A program made the position numbers and the translations under genes. The notes under the pieces were generated by a model. The model was not told the origin of the DNA, ran no database searches, and saw only the letters and a program-made list of their open reading frames with translations. Shown piece after piece: positions 1 to 9,335 of a stretch of DNA of 64,000 bases. The DNA is from JBBSNV01 sp964458605 (GTDB taxonomy: Bacteria > Pseudomonadota > Alphaproteobacteria > Reyranellales > JAQSWP01): the NCBI GenBank assembly GCA_964458605.1, contig CAYWLS010000003.1:97486-161485 (forward strand), given 5' to 3'. The first letter of the stretch is position 1, and every line of letters starts with the position of its first letter.

Positions 1-2
1 AG

Positions 3-95
3 CAGGCCACGCGGCTGCGCCAGCTTGGCAAGGACATGCTGAGCGAGCCCGTGCCGGCGCAACTGCTCGACGTGCTGAAGAAACTGCGCAACTGA
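3..95 (+). CDS. C-terminal fragment, possible NepR-like anti-sigma factor
   Basis: An open frame enters from the left edge and ends at TGA 93-95. The visible 30 residues contain the stretch LRQLGKDMLSEPVPAQLLDV followed by LKKLRN. An amphipathic helix followed by EPVP and a leucine-rich helix resembles the C-terminal part of NepR, the anti-sigma factor that PhyR sequesters, and also resembles the EPVP segment of other small anti-sigma factors. It converges on phyR, which lies 73 bases away on the other strand; this supports NepR, although nepR is more often divergent from phyR. The start and most of the gene are outside the window, so the assignment is tentative. Confidence 0.4.
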   Translation, partial: QATRLRQLGKDMLSEPVPAQLLDVLKKLRN

Positions 96-168
96 AACGG
101 CGGCGGCACCCTGCAGCGCCGCCCGTTTCATCCAATCCGATGGAAAAGCCTCTCGTCGGCCGCGCGGC

Positions 169-948
169 TCAGTGCATCGGCTTGCGCACGTAGAGCGCCT
201 GGGAAATCGCCGCCTTGACCGTCTCGGGCGCGAACGGCTTGGCGATCACGAAAGCCGGCTCCGGCGCCTCGCCGGTCAGCAGCTGCTCGGGATAGGCGGT
301 GACGAAGATCACCGGCGTCTCGTGCTCCTTCAGGATGCGACGCACGGCGGCGATGCCGTTGTCGCCGCCCTTGAGCTGGATGTCGGCCAGGATCAGCGCC
401 GGCCGGGTGCGCTGGGCCAGCGCCACCGCATCCTTTTCGGTCTCGGCGATACCCACCACCTTGTGGCCCATTTCCTCGACGATCGAGGCGACGTCGAGGG
501 CGATGATCTTTTCATCTTCGATGATCATGATCGGCGCCGGCCCCTGGCGCTCGATCTCCTGCTGCACGTCGTTGAACAGGCTGCGCGCCCGGTCTTCGTC
601 GATATTCAGCACGTAGGCGACATCGGGGAAGGCATAACCCTCCAGCGCCACCAGCAGCAGCACCTGGCGCTGGCGCGGCGGCAGTTCGTGCAGCGCCGGA
701 TCGAGATCGGCGTCGTTGCGGTCGGCATAGAGCGTCTGCGGGTTGGTCCTGTCCCACACGCGATGGAACAGCCGGAACAACCCGCGTTGCACGTCGGACT
801 CGTCCGGCAGGAAGTCGGGATTTTCGACGATCATTTCCAGCATGATGCGGACGTACTGATCGCCGATCCCCTGGCTGCCGGTCAGAGCCCGCGCGTAGCG
901 GCGCAGGAAGGGCAGGGCGGCGATGATCTCGTTCTTGCCAATGGGCAT
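169..948 (-). CDS. phyR: PhyR-type general stress response regulator
   Basis: This 259-residue protein has the PhyR order: an N-terminal ECF-sigma-like domain (about residues 1-135, including the region-4-like LPPRQRQVLLLV) and a C-terminal receiver (about 138-259). Receiver residues are visible: acidic E144-D145-E146, phosphoacceptor D189, T216 and K237. When phosphorylated, PhyR uses its sigma-like domain to bind the anti-sigma factor NepR and free sigma-EcfG, in the cytoplasm. The start at 948 is preferred over the upstream ATG at 984 because GAAAGG lies just before it and PhyR proteins begin near this point. The neighbouring fragment at 3-95 may be its NepR partner; no ecfG is visible. 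Confidence 0.95.
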   Translation of the reverse strand: MPIGKNEIIAALPFLRRYARALTGSQGIGDQYVRIMLEMIVENPDFLPDESDVQRGLFRLFHRVWDRTNPQTLYADRNDADLDPALHELPPRQRQVLLLVALEGYAFPDVAYVLNIDEDRARSLFNDVQQEIERQGPAPIMIIEDEKIIALDVASIVEEMGHKVVGIAETEKDAVALAQRTRPALILADIQLKGGDNGIAAVRRILKEHETPVIFVTAYPEQLLTGEAPEPAFVIAKPFAPETVKAAISQALYVRKPMH

Positions 949-1109
949 TGACAGCCTTTCGTTGCCGGATGGGCGTCCGACCAAAGCATGTTGGCGGTCG
1001 CGACGTATGACCGACGCCGAAAAATAGCCGGCGTGGCCGCTGGACTGTAGAGCAGGTCTGGAGCTTCACACAACTGTCGGCGGCAAGTATTTTTCTGCGG
1101 TTTTGCGCG

Positions 1110-1134
1110 GGAACCGCGCGACCGATACAGCGTA
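1110..1134 (+). promoter_or_regulatory. putative sigma-EcfG (general stress) promoter
   Basis: GGAAC at 1110-1114 is followed after 16 bases by CGTA at 1131-1134. The known alphaproteobacterial EcfG consensus is GGAAC, 16 or 17 bases, then CGTT, so one base differs. It points toward the small gene at 1220 and lies in the phyR intergenic region, which makes stress control plausible. Inference from motif only. Confidence 0.45.
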
Positions 1135-1219
1135 GCTACATTTGCGCCAAGCCATTGGCGAGGCGCAGCATGCAGGTAGCGTAGATCAACAGGGCACAGG
1201 GCATCGTTGCGTATTTCTC

Positions 1220-1423
1220 ATGAGCGGCGAGCTAAATGAACCGAGGCAGGACCCGGCAATGGAAGGACAGGCCAAGCCGTCTGGCGCCCAGTCGCGCATG
1301 CAACAGTTGCTGCATGGCTTGCGCCTGTCCGCGGCCGACGACATGGCTCCCGCCGACGACCTCGACCGGCTGGCGCGCATGATCGACGATGCCCGCAAAT
1401 CGGCCGCGCGTCGTCGCGCCTGA
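1220..1423 (+). CDS. small hypothetical protein beside phyR
   Basis: A 67-residue, hydrophilic protein beginning MSGELNEPRQ. The C-terminal half (LHGLRL, ADDLDRLARMIDDARKS) is predicted helical by eye and ends in a basic RRRA. No family is recognised; it lacks the EPVP-type motif of NepR. The start at ATG 1220 is chosen over an upstream in-frame TTG because it lies about 85 bases downstream of a GGAAC-CGTA promoter-like motif and its GC-rich third positions begin about here. If real it is probably a member of the PhyR/EcfG regulon. Coding status is moderately supported. Confidence 0.45.
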   Translation: MSGELNEPRQDPAMEGQAKPSGAQSRMQQLLHGLRLSAADDMAPADDLDRLARMIDDARKSAARRRA

Positions 1424-1685
1424 GCCGCCTCGGCGCCCCACTCTTCCGCCAAGCCCGATTTTGTTCCTTGCCGGCCGCTGTGGCGCGGCTGGCCATCGAG
1501 CGCGCCCGGTTGCCGCGCCGTCCAGGCAAAGCTGCCCGGCCCCTTGGCGGATGAGCGGCGCCTGGCCCATGGCGCGGAATCGGCGGCGCGGAACCGGCGA
1601 TTTTGGCCAGCCGTAGTGCCGACACACCGCATGCCCCGCAACGGCGCCCGAGCGCCCTGACGCTGGGCCAATCAGGAGGCAGGTC

Positions 1686-1865
1686 ATGTTGCGCTGGGTT
1701 CTCATTTTCTTGGTGTTGGCGCTGGTTGCGGCGCTGCTGGGCTTCGGCGGCCTGGCGACCGGCTTCGCCGAGATCGCCAAGATCATCTTCGTCGTCTTCG
1801 TCGTGCTGTTCGTGATCGCGTTGATTGCCGCTCTGGTGCGCGGCCGGCCGCCCACGGTTCCCTGA
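1686..1865 (+). CDS. DUF1328 small membrane protein
   Basis: A 59-residue protein with a strong ribosome site (AGGAGG at 1674-1679). It begins MLRWVLIFLVLALVAALLGF, followed by GGLATGFAEIAKI and a second hydrophobic stretch ending VRGRPPTVP. This is the DUF1328/YtjA pattern: a short N-terminal membrane helix, a conserved Gly-Ala-rich turn and a second helix. Members are small inner-membrane proteins of unknown function that often sit near stress genes, which fits the phyR neighbourhood. Length matches the family. Confidence 0.85.
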   Translation: MLRWVLIFLVLALVAALLGFGGLATGFAEIAKIIFVVFVVLFVIALIAALVRGRPPTVP

Positions 1866-1968
1866 CCGAACGGACGCTGCCCGCGCCGCGCGACGCGAGC
1901 CTGCGGAACCCCGCAGCTCGCGTCGTCGTTTTTCGGACAGGACATTGGCCGGACAGCAGGAGGCGGAC

Positions 1969-2403
1969 ATGAAGACCAAATCCAAATCCAATTGGCTTAT
2001 CGACGCCATCGTCGTGGCCGCAGGCGTGGCGGCGATCATGGCGACCGGCGGCGGGGCCCGTGCCTTGCCGGTCGCTCCCTCCGTCGGTTGCCAAGTGCAG
2101 CAGGGCGGCGCCATGAGCAAGACGGCGGTGCTGCGCCCCGACCTGACGACCGTGTGGTTCGACCGCGATTCGGCCACGCTGTCGGATGCCGGCGCGCGCA
2201 CGCTGCTGTCGGCGGTGCAGAACCACGAGCCCGGCACCGTGCTGCAGATCCAGGTAATGGGCGGCGAGCGACCCAACCGGCCGTCCGACCACGTGGCGAT
2301 CGATCGCGTCGCGACCGTGGCGGCGGTGGCCGCGCTCAACAACATTCCCGCCGATTCCATTTCAATCCAGCCGCCGGAGACCGAACTGGGCTGCGCCAGC
2401 TAG
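1969..2403 (+). CDS. exported OmpA-like small protein
   Basis: 144 residues from ATG 1969, which follows AGGAGG with good spacing. An N-terminal hydrophobic segment (about residues 10-32) looks like a signal peptide ending near ARA. The remainder resembles a shortened OmpA C-terminal fold: FDRDSATLSDAGARTLL matches the family F-x-x-x-S-A-x-L motif, and a later IDRVATVAAVAAL segment followed by NNIPADSISI matches the usual R-x-x-x-V-x-x-x-L and I-x-x-x-x-I pattern. The peptidoglycan-binding Asp and Arg of classic OmpA domains are not clearly both present, so peptidoglycan binding is uncertain. A terminator follows at 2432. Confidence 0.65.
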   Translation: MKTKSKSNWLIDAIVVAAGVAAIMATGGGARALPVAPSVGCQVQQGGAMSKTAVLRPDLTTVWFDRDSATLSDAGARTLLSAVQNHEPGTVLQIQVMGGERPNRPSDHVAIDRVATVAAVAALNNIPADSISIQPPETELGCAS

Positions 2404-2431
2404 GCGCGGCGGCGGCCGGCCAAGGAACGGC

Positions 2432-2463
2432 AAAAGGGCGACCCTCGCGGGCCGCCCTTTTTT
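2432..2463. terminator. bidirectional rho-independent terminator
   Basis: AAAAGGGCG at 2432-2440 pairs with CGCCCTTTT at 2453-2461, with a 12-base loop and a T-run to 2463. The A-run on the left makes it usable from both strands. It separates the convergent genes ending at 2403 and 2503. Confidence 0.85.
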
Positions 2464-2502
2464 GTTTGGGCCGGACGCATGCGCCTGGCCTGCCGGGCCG
2501 TC

Positions 2503-2889
2503 CTACAACCAGGTCGGCACCACGCCATAGTATTGATGGATCGTCTTGTTCCAGACCGGGTCTTGCCAAGCGACCTTGTCGGCGTCGGCGTAGCGCGGTG
2601 CCTTGTCGAGGCGTTCCTTGTCGAGGTCGACGACGTAACCGCCCATCTGCGGCGAATAGTCCAGCACGCTCCACGGCAACGGATGGTGATGGTCGCCCAC
2701 CAGGCCCAGGAAGCCGCCGAACGCCATCACGGCGTAGGCCACCCGGCCGCTGTATTTGTCGATCATGATGTTCTCGATCGAGCCCAGCTTCTCGCCCTTG
2801 CGGTTGTACACGGCGGTGCCTTCCACACGGTCGGCCGCGATCAGGCGGTCGGAATCGCGGTTTTCCACGGCGCTCTTGCTGCCATCCAT
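2503..2889 (-). CDS. PRC-barrel domain protein
   Basis: A 128-residue protein with a PRC-barrel core: RVEGTAVYNRKGEKLGSIEN followed by IMIDKYSGRVAYAVMAFGGF. The PRC barrel is a small beta domain first known from the photosynthetic reaction centre H subunit and from RimM; stand-alone alphaproteobacterial copies are soluble, often stress-linked proteins of unclear role. Here the barrel (about residues 15-90) is followed by a 35-residue tail. A GGAG-type ribosome site (reverse of ttctcc at 2893-2898) supports the start. Genomic position beside phyR fits the stress theme. Confidence 0.85.
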   Translation of the reverse strand: MDGSKSAVENRDSDRLIAADRVEGTAVYNRKGEKLGSIENIMIDKYSGRVAYAVMAFGGFLGLVGDHHHPLPWSVLDYSPQMGGYVVDLDKERLDKAPRYADADKVAWQDPVWNKTIHQYYGVVPTWL

Positions 2890-3098
2890 TTCATTCTCCT
2901 TGTCGATGAGGCTGCACGGCGCTCATGCGCGCCGCTGATCTGCTTACCGTAAGGCCGGGCGAATCGTTCCGTTCCCGCCACATTGGCCGAAAACCACCCA
3001 TTTCCAGGCCATGGCGGGCCGCGCTCAACCTTTGACGACGTCGCGTCCGATAGGCTACGACTTGGGGTGTTTAGGGACGGAAAAATCCAAAGGGCAAA

Positions 3099-3846
3099 AT
3101 GGCCGACGACGTTATTCTCGAAACGCGCGGTCTTACCAAGGAATTTTCGGGCTTCGTCGCCGTGAAGGACGTCAATCTTCGCGTGCGGCGCGGTTCGATC
3201 CACGCGCTGATCGGACCGAACGGCGCGGGTAAGACCACCTGCTTCAACCTGCTGACCAAATTCCTCAAGCCGACGCGCGGGGAAATTTCCTACAACGGTC
3301 GCAACATCACCCACACCCAGGCCGCCGACATCGCGCGCATGGGGCTGGTGCGCTCGTTCCAGATCTCGGCAGTGTTTCCCCATCTCAGCGTGCTCGAGAA
3401 CGTGCGCATCGCCCTGCAGCGCCCGCTCGGCAATTCCTTTCATTTCTGGCGCTCCGAGCACGTGCTGGACAAGCTGAACGAACGGGCGCTCGAGCTGATC
3501 GCCGCCGTCGGCCTGACCGACTTCGTCAAGATCGCCGCCGTCGAATTGCCCTATGGCCGCAAGCGCGCGCTGGAGATCGCCACCACCCTGGCGGTCGATC
3601 CCGAGATGCTGCTGCTCGACGAGCCGATGGCGGGTCTCGGCCACGAGGACATCGCCCGCATCAGCGCGCTGATCCGCCAGGTCTCGGCTGGCCGCACCGT
3701 GCTGATGGTCGAGCACAACATGAGCGTGGTGTCCGATCTCAGCGACACCATCACCGTCATGCAGCGCGGCGAGATCCTGGTCGAAGGCCCCTACCAGCAG
3801 GTGTCGCGCGACCAGCGCGTGATCGAAGCCTATGTGGGGACCGGCA

Positions 3847-3854
<8 letters not shown>
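3099..3854 (+). CDS. branched-chain amino-acid-type ABC transporter ATPase (LivG-like)
   Basis: 251 residues. Walker A GPNGAGKTT is at residues 39-47, the signature is the LivG-type LPYGRKRALEIA rather than LSGG, and Walker B reads MLLLDEP followed by MAGLGHED. The H-loop is in MLMVEHNMSVV. This is one of two cytoplasmic ATPases of a HAAT-family importer. It heads a five-gene operon (ATPase, ATPase, binding protein, two permeases). Upstream, TTGACG at 3032 and TACGAC at 3056 could form a weak promoter. The substrate may be an amino acid, amide or small aromatic acid rather than leucine. Confidence 0.93.
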
Positions 3855-4575
<721 letters not shown>

Positions 4576-4627
4576 CGCGCGGGGATAACCGGTCCAGCTC
4601 AAGGACTGTAAACAGGAGGAGGAGTAG

Positions 4628-5833
4628 ATGAAGTTCAAGACGGGATTGGCCGGCCTTGCCGGCCTTGTACTGGCCGCGACCGCGGCCCAGGCGCAGGTCT
4701 CCGACGACGTCGTCAAGATCGGCGTGCTCAACGACATGTCGAGCCTGTACGCCGATATCGGCGGCCAGGGCTCGGTGACTGCCGCGCGCATGGCGGTCGA
4801 GGATTTCGGCGGCAAGGTACTGGGCAAGCCGATCGAGATCATCTTCGCCGACCACCAGAACAAGCCCGACGTCGGCGCCAACATCGCCCGCCAGTGGATC
4901 GACACCGACAAGGTCGACGTCATCGTCGACGTGCCGACCTCGTCCGTGGCGCTGGCCGTGCAGCAGGTCACCAAGGAGAAGAAACGCGTCTTCCTGATGT
5001 CGGGCCCGGCCTCGTCCGACCTGACCGGCAAGTCGTGCTCGCCCTACGGCATCGCCTGGACCTACGACACCTACATGCTGGCCAACGGCACCGGCACGGC
5101 GCTGACCAAGGCCGGCGGCGACACCTGGTTCTTCCTGACCTCCGACTACGCCTTCGGCCATGCGCTGGAACGCGACACCGGCGACGCGGTCAAGGCGGCG
5201 GGCGGCAAGGTGCTGGGCGCGGTGCGTCACCCGCTCAACAACGCCGACTTCTCCTCGTTCCTGCTGCAGGCGCAGGCCTCGAAGGCCAAGGTCATCGGCC
5301 TGGCCAATGCCGGCGGCGACACCATCAACTCGATCAAGCAGGCTTCCGAGTTCGGCATCGTCGCCGGCGGCCAGAAGCTGGCTGGTCTGCTGGTGTTCAT
5401 CACCGACGTGCACTCGCTGGGCCTGAAGGTAGCCAACGGCCTGGTGATCACCGGCTCGTTCTACTGGGACCAGAACGACGAGACCCGCGCCTGGTCGAAG
5501 AAATATTTCGCCAAGACCGGCAAGATGCCGACCATGACCCAGGCCGGCGTGTACGGCGAAGTGCTGCACTATCTGAAGGCCATCAAGGCCGCCGGCACCG
5601 ATGACGCCGACAAGGTGTTGGCCAAGATGCGCGAAATCCCGATCAACGACTTCATGACCAAGAACGGCAAGATTCGCGTCGACGGCCGGGTGGTGCGCGA
5701 TGCCTATCTGTTCGAGGTCAAGAAGCCGGAAGAGTCGAAGTATCCTTGGGACTACTACAAGGTGCTCGCCACCATCCCGGCGGATCAGGTGACGCGTCCG
5801 CTCAAGGACGGCGGCTGCGACCTGGTGAAGTAG
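4628..5833 (+). CDS. ABC transporter periplasmic substrate-binding protein (LivJ/UrtA-like type 1 fold)
   Basis: 401 residues with a signal peptide (residues 1-22, cleavage near AAQA-Q). The mature N-terminus VSDDVVKIGVLNDMSSLYAD is the type 1 periplasmic-binding fold used by HAAT importers (Peripla_BP_6). AGGAGGAGG at 4616-4624 gives a very strong ribosome site, as expected for a binding protein made in excess. Conserved family segments include VDVIVDVPTSSVALAV and a GVYGEVLHYLKAIKAAGTDD stretch. It lies between the ATPases and permeases of the same operon. The ligand cannot be read from sequence. Confidence 0.92.
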   Translation: MKFKTGLAGLAGLVLAATAAQAQVSDDVVKIGVLNDMSSLYADIGGQGSVTAARMAVEDFGGKVLGKPIEIIFADHQNKPDVGANIARQWIDTDKVDVIVDVPTSSVALAVQQVTKEKKRVFLMSGPASSDLTGKSCSPYGIAWTYDTYMLANGTGTALTKAGGDTWFFLTSDYAFGHALERDTGDAVKAAGGKVLGAVRHPLNNADFSSFLLQAQASKAKVIGLANAGGDTINSIKQASEFGIVAGGQKLAGLLVFITDVHSLGLKVANGLVITGSFYWDQNDETRAWSKKYFAKTGKMPTMTQAGVYGEVLHYLKAIKAAGTDDADKVLAKMREIPINDFMTKNGKIRVDGRVVRDAYLFEVKKPEESKYPWDYYKVLATIPADQVTRPLKDGGCDLVK

Positions 5834-5863
5834 GTCGCAACGACGCAACCCAGGGGGGCCGCC

Positions 5864-6751
5864 ATGTTCGAATGGCTCGGCATCTCGCCACAGGTGCTGT
5901 TCGGGCAGCTGCTGCTCGGGCTGATCAACGGCTCGTTCTACGCCGTGCTCAGCCTCGGGCTGGCGGTCATCTTCGGCATGCTCAACGTGATCAACTTCGC
6001 CCATGGCGCGCTCTACATGGTGGGCGCGTTCTGTGCCTGGCTGCTGCTGAACTATCTCGGCATCGGCTACTGGGCGTCGTTGATCCTGGCCCCCCTGATC
6101 GTCGGCATGATCGGCATCGTCATCGAGCGGCTGCTGTTGCGGCGGCTCTACAATATCGACCACCTCTACGGCCTGCTGCTGACTTTCGGGCTGGCGCTGA
6201 TCATCGAGGGCCTGTTCCGGCAGCAATACGGCGCCTCGGGCCAGCCCTACGCCATCCCCGAGCTGCTGCGCGGCGGCTACAATCTGGGCTTCATGTACCT
6301 GCCCATCTACCGGGCCTGGATCATCGTATTCTCGCTGGTGGTCTGCCTGGCGACCTGGTTCGTCATCGAGCGCACCAAGCTCGGCGCCTATCTGCGCGCG
6401 GCCACCGAAAATCCCACCCTGGTGCGCGCCTTCGGCATCAACGTGCCGCGCATGATCCTGCTGACCTACGGCCTGGGCGTGGGTCTGGCCGGCCTGGCCG
6501 GGGTGATGGCGGCGCCGGTCTACAACGTCAGCCCGCTGATGGGCTCCAACCTGATCATCGTGGTGTTCGCCGTGGTGGTGATCGGCGGCATGGGCTCGAT
6601 CATGGGCTCGGTGGTGACGGGCTTCGGCCTGGGCATCGTCGAAGGCCTGACCAAGGTGTTCTATCCCGAAGCCTCGAACACGGTGATCTTCGTCATCATG
6701 GCGCTGGTGCTGCTGGTGCGCCCCGCCGGCCTGTTCGGCCGCGTGCGATAG
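5864..6751 (+). CDS. ABC transporter permease (LivH-like)
   Basis: 295 residues and highly hydrophobic, with about eight membrane helices. The family hallmarks GLINGSFYAVLSLGLAVIFG and MLNVINFAHGALYMVGAF near the N-terminus, the EAA-like loop RAATENPTLVRAFGIN, and the C-terminal VVVIGGMGSIMGSVVTGFGL identify LivH-type permeases. It forms the membrane channel with the LivM-like protein encoded 10 bases downstream. Start ATG 5864 follows a GGGGG-rich site. Confidence 0.92.
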   Translation: MFEWLGISPQVLFGQLLLGLINGSFYAVLSLGLAVIFGMLNVINFAHGALYMVGAFCAWLLLNYLGIGYWASLILAPLIVGMIGIVIERLLLRRLYNIDHLYGLLLTFGLALIIEGLFRQQYGASGQPYAIPELLRGGYNLGFMYLPIYRAWIIVFSLVVCLATWFVIERTKLGAYLRAATENPTLVRAFGINVPRMILLTYGLGVGLAGLAGVMAAPVYNVSPLMGSNLIIVVFAVVVIGGMGSIMGSVVTGFGLGIVEGLTKVFYPEASNTVIFVIMALVLLVRPAGLFGRVR

Positions 6752-6761
6752 GAGGCGGCAA

Positions 6762-7739
6762 GTGACCTCGAATCCCACCCTTCGCATCGCGCTGTTCGCG
6801 CTGGTCGCCGTCGTGCTGCTCGGCGCGCCCTACGTCGCCTATCCGGTATTCCTGATGAACGCGCTGTGCTTTGCGCTGTTCGCCTGCGCCTTCAACCTGC
6901 TGATCGGCTATGTCGGGCTGCTGTCGTTCGGCCACGCCGCCTTCTTCGGCTTCTCCGCCTATGTCACGGCCTACACCCTGAAAAGCTGGCACGTGCCGAC
7001 CGAGATCGGCCTGGTGCTGGGCGTGATCGTGGCGGCGGCCATGGGTCTGGTGATCGGCGCGCTGGCGATCCGCCGCCAGGGCATCTACTTCGCCATGATC
7101 ACCTTGGCGCTGGCGCAGATGGTCTATTTCTTCAGCCTGCAGGCCCCGGCCTTCACCGGCGGCGAGAACGGCATCCAGGGCGTGCCCCATCCGCCGCTGT
7201 TCGGCCTGGTCGACCTGGAAAGCGACACCTCGATGTATTTCGTCGTGGTCGGCATCTTTCTGATCGGCTTCGGCATCATCTACCGCGCCATCCACTCGCC
7301 GTTTGGCCAGGTGCTGAAGGCGATCCGCGAGAACGAACCGCGCGCACGCTCGCTGGGCTATCGCGTCGAACGCTACAAGCTGCTGGCCTTCATCCTGTCG
7401 GCGGCGCTGGCCGGCCTGGCCGGCAGCACCAAGGTCCTGGTGCAGCACGCCGCCGCGCTGAGCGACATCCAGTGGCAGCAATCGGGCGAGGTGGTGCTGA
7501 TGACGCTGGTGGGCGGCATGGGCACGATCTTCGGGCCGGTGGTCGGCGCTTTCGCCATCGTCGCCATGCAGCAATACCTGCAGGTCGGCGAATGGGTGCT
7601 GGTGATCCAGGGCGCGATCTTCGTCGTCGTGGTGCTGGCGTTCCGCCGCGGCATCGTCGGCGAGTTGCTGCCGCGCCTGACGGCCCGCTTCGGCAGCGGC
7701 GGCGACGCCACCGCCGCCCATCCCAAGCCCGCCGAATAG
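6762..7739 (+). CDS. ABC transporter permease (LivM-like)
   Basis: 325 residues beginning with GTG at 6762, preceded by AGGAGG at 6751-6756. The segments CAFNLLIGYVGLLSFGHAAF and RRQGIYFAMITLALAQMVYF are typical LivM motifs, the RAIRENEPRARSLG-like cytoplasmic loop (AIRENEPRARSLGYRVERYK) contacts the ATPase, and the C-terminal GGMGTIFGPVVGAF is conserved. It is the last gene of the operon; an 11-bp hairpin follows at 7763. Confidence 0.92.
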   Translation: MTSNPTLRIALFALVAVVLLGAPYVAYPVFLMNALCFALFACAFNLLIGYVGLLSFGHAAFFGFSAYVTAYTLKSWHVPTEIGLVLGVIVAAAMGLVIGALAIRRQGIYFAMITLALAQMVYFFSLQAPAFTGGENGIQGVPHPPLFGLVDLESDTSMYFVVVGIFLIGFGIIYRAIHSPFGQVLKAIRENEPRARSLGYRVERYKLLAFILSAALAGLAGSTKVLVQHAAALSDIQWQQSGEVVLMTLVGGMGTIFGPVVGAFAIVAMQQYLQVGEWVLVIQGAIFVVVVLAFRRGIVGELLPRLTARFGSGGDATAAHPKPAE

Positions 7740-7762
7740 GTCGCCGCCCGCGCCGGCAAGAA

Positions 7763-7790
7763 AGGCGGAGCGGGGATAGCCGCTCCGCCT
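7763..7790. terminator. 11-bp stem-loop after the ABC operon
   Basis: AGGCGGAGCGG (7763-7773) pairs perfectly with CCGCTCCGCCT (7780-7790) across a 6-base loop. There is no T-run, so it is either a weak terminator or an mRNA 3-prime end stabiliser shared by the convergent genes ending at 7739 and 7879. Confidence 0.5.
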
Positions 7791-7878
7791 GCAGTTTGCG
7801 TCGTGTCGCGCGGCGCGCGATCGCCGATGGCCGCCCGAGCTTCGGCCCGGCGTTGCCGCGCCGCCGGGCGAATTGTCT

Positions 7879-8559
7879 CTAGAGCGGCGAGACCTTGAGG
7901 TTGGCGAAATGGCCGACCGTCCCCAGCCCGACCCACAATGCCAGGATGCCCTTGCGGTCGGCGCCCAGCTTCAGGTCGTTGACGATCAGCGCCGGCTGGG
8001 GCGCGTTGTTGACGTAGAGTTGGGCCTTGTCGCCCTTGACCACGATCTTCAGGTGCATCCACTCGCCCGGGACGACGTCGGCATAGCTCTCGTATTTCTC
8101 CGGCGTCTCCTTGCGCATGCGCTCCCAGGGATATTCGGGAAAGGAAATGTACTCGGTCGAGTGGTTGCGCCGCACCTGATCGTCGGCCCGTCCGTTGGTC
8201 GGCCGGATGTAGAGCGCCTCGAAGGTGGAGGCGTCGGCCGCCGAGCGGAAGGCGATGCCGATGAAGCCGCGCGCGGCGGCGTATTGCTGCAGGTCGGCCT
8301 CGCCCGCCACATCGACCTCGATGACGCCGTCGTGGAACGGCACATCGGGCAGCAGCACTACGCGATCGACGTCGCGCTCCTCGTTGCCGTTGACGCGAAA
8401 CGCCGGGCGGCCCTTGAACACGTCGTGCGCCACGGTGACCTTGTGCACCACCATGCGGGTGGCGTCGGTCAGCTTCACGTCCCGGGCCTGCGCCGCCACC
8501 GGCGCCGCTATCGCCGTGGCCGCCAGCAGCGCCGCCATCGCGATCTTGCTCGGCTTCAT
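7879..8559 (-). CDS. exported concanavalin-like (DUF1080-type) domain protein, copy 1
   Basis: 226 residues with a signal peptide (residues 1-25, ending VAAQA-R) and a GGAGG ribosome site. The mature part is all beta by eye and has family-like pieces: GVIEVDVAGEAD, GFIGIAFR, FEALYIRPTNGRADDQVRRN, GEWMHLKIVVKGDKAQLYVN and LALWVGLGTVGHFANLKVSP. These resemble the lectin-like DUF1080/3-keto-disaccharide hydrolase or LamG sandwich, which binds or cleaves sugars; no catalytic residues can be assigned. It is about half identical to the next gene by eye, so the two are tandem duplicates. It probably acts in the periplasm or outside the cell. Confidence 0.7.
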   Translation of the reverse strand: MKPSKIAMAALLAATAIAAPVAAQARDVKLTDATRMVVHKVTVAHDVFKGRPAFRVNGNEERDVDRVVLLPDVPFHDGVIEVDVAGEADLQQYAAARGFIGIAFRSAADASTFEALYIRPTNGRADDQVRRNHSTEYISFPEYPWERMRKETPEKYESYADVVPGEWMHLKIVVKGDKAQLYVNNAPQPALIVNDLKLGADRKGILALWVGLGTVGHFANLKVSPL

Positions 8560-8578
8560 TCGTCTCCCTCCTCTTCTG

Positions 8579-9274
8579 CTATCGACGGGTGATCTTCAGG
8601 TCGGCGAAATGGGCGACCGTCCCCAGCCCCACCCACAACGCCACCGGCCCCTGCGCCTGCGGCCCCATCTTCAGGTCGTCGACCAGCAAGGTCGGCTGGC
8701 CGGCGCCGGCGACGTAGAAGCGGGCTTTGCCGTTGTCGATCTCGATTTTCAGGTGCGTCCACGCGCCCGGAACGACATCGGCATAGCTCTCGTAGCGGCC
8801 GTTCTGTTCCTTGCGGAAGCGCTGCCAGGTCCATTCGGGATAGGAGGTGTACTGGGTGACGTGATTGCGCCGCACCTGGTCGTCGGCCCGTCCGTTGGTC
8901 GGCCTGATGTAGAGGCACTCGAACCGCTCGCCCTGGCTCGGCCCCTGGCCGGCGACATGGAACGCCACGCCGACATAGCCGCGCGCCTGCGAGAACGAGC
9001 CCGGCCCCGGCGCGCCCGCCACGTCGAGTTCGATCGTGCCGTCGCCCATCTCGGTGCCGGGCAGCACCACCAGGCGGCCCAGCACCTTGTCGTCGTTGCC
9101 GCCTTCGACGCGCAGCGCCTTGCGCCCCTCGAACCGGTCGACGGAGACCGCGACTTTTATCGGGACCAGCCTGTCCAGCCGGTCGAGCGCGACGGCCAGA
9201 GGTTGCGCGCGCAGCGGCGACGTCGCTGCCAGGCCTGCCAGGAACGCCGCGCCGATCGATTTGCCCAGTGCCAT
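8579..9274 (-). CDS. exported concanavalin-like (DUF1080-type) domain protein, copy 2
   Basis: 231 residues from ATG 9274, preceded by GGGAGG with good spacing; a longer frame upstream lacks a ribosome site and a signal peptide at its start. Residues 1-23 form a signal peptide ending PLRAQ. It shares with copy 1 the blocks CLYIRPTNGRADDQVRRNHV, YESYADVVPGAWTHLKIEI and VALWVGLGTVAHFADLKITR. Nineteen bases separate the two genes, so they are likely co-transcribed. The function is unknown; carbohydrate binding is an inference from the fold. Confidence 0.7.
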   Translation of the reverse strand: MALGKSIGAAFLAGLAATSPLRAQPLAVALDRLDRLVPIKVAVSVDRFEGRKALRVEGGNDDKVLGRLVVLPGTEMGDGTIELDVAGAPGPGSFSQARGYVGVAFHVAGQGPSQGERFECLYIRPTNGRADDQVRRNHVTQYTSYPEWTWQRFRKEQNGRYESYADVVPGAWTHLKIEIDNGKARFYVAGAGQPTLLVDDLKMGPQAQGPVALWVGLGTVAHFADLKITRR

Positions 9275-9335
9275 CGTCCACCTCCCGTCGCGGCAAAACG
9301 CTAGGGGTGCGGCGCGCCAGACGTCCAATATCAAG

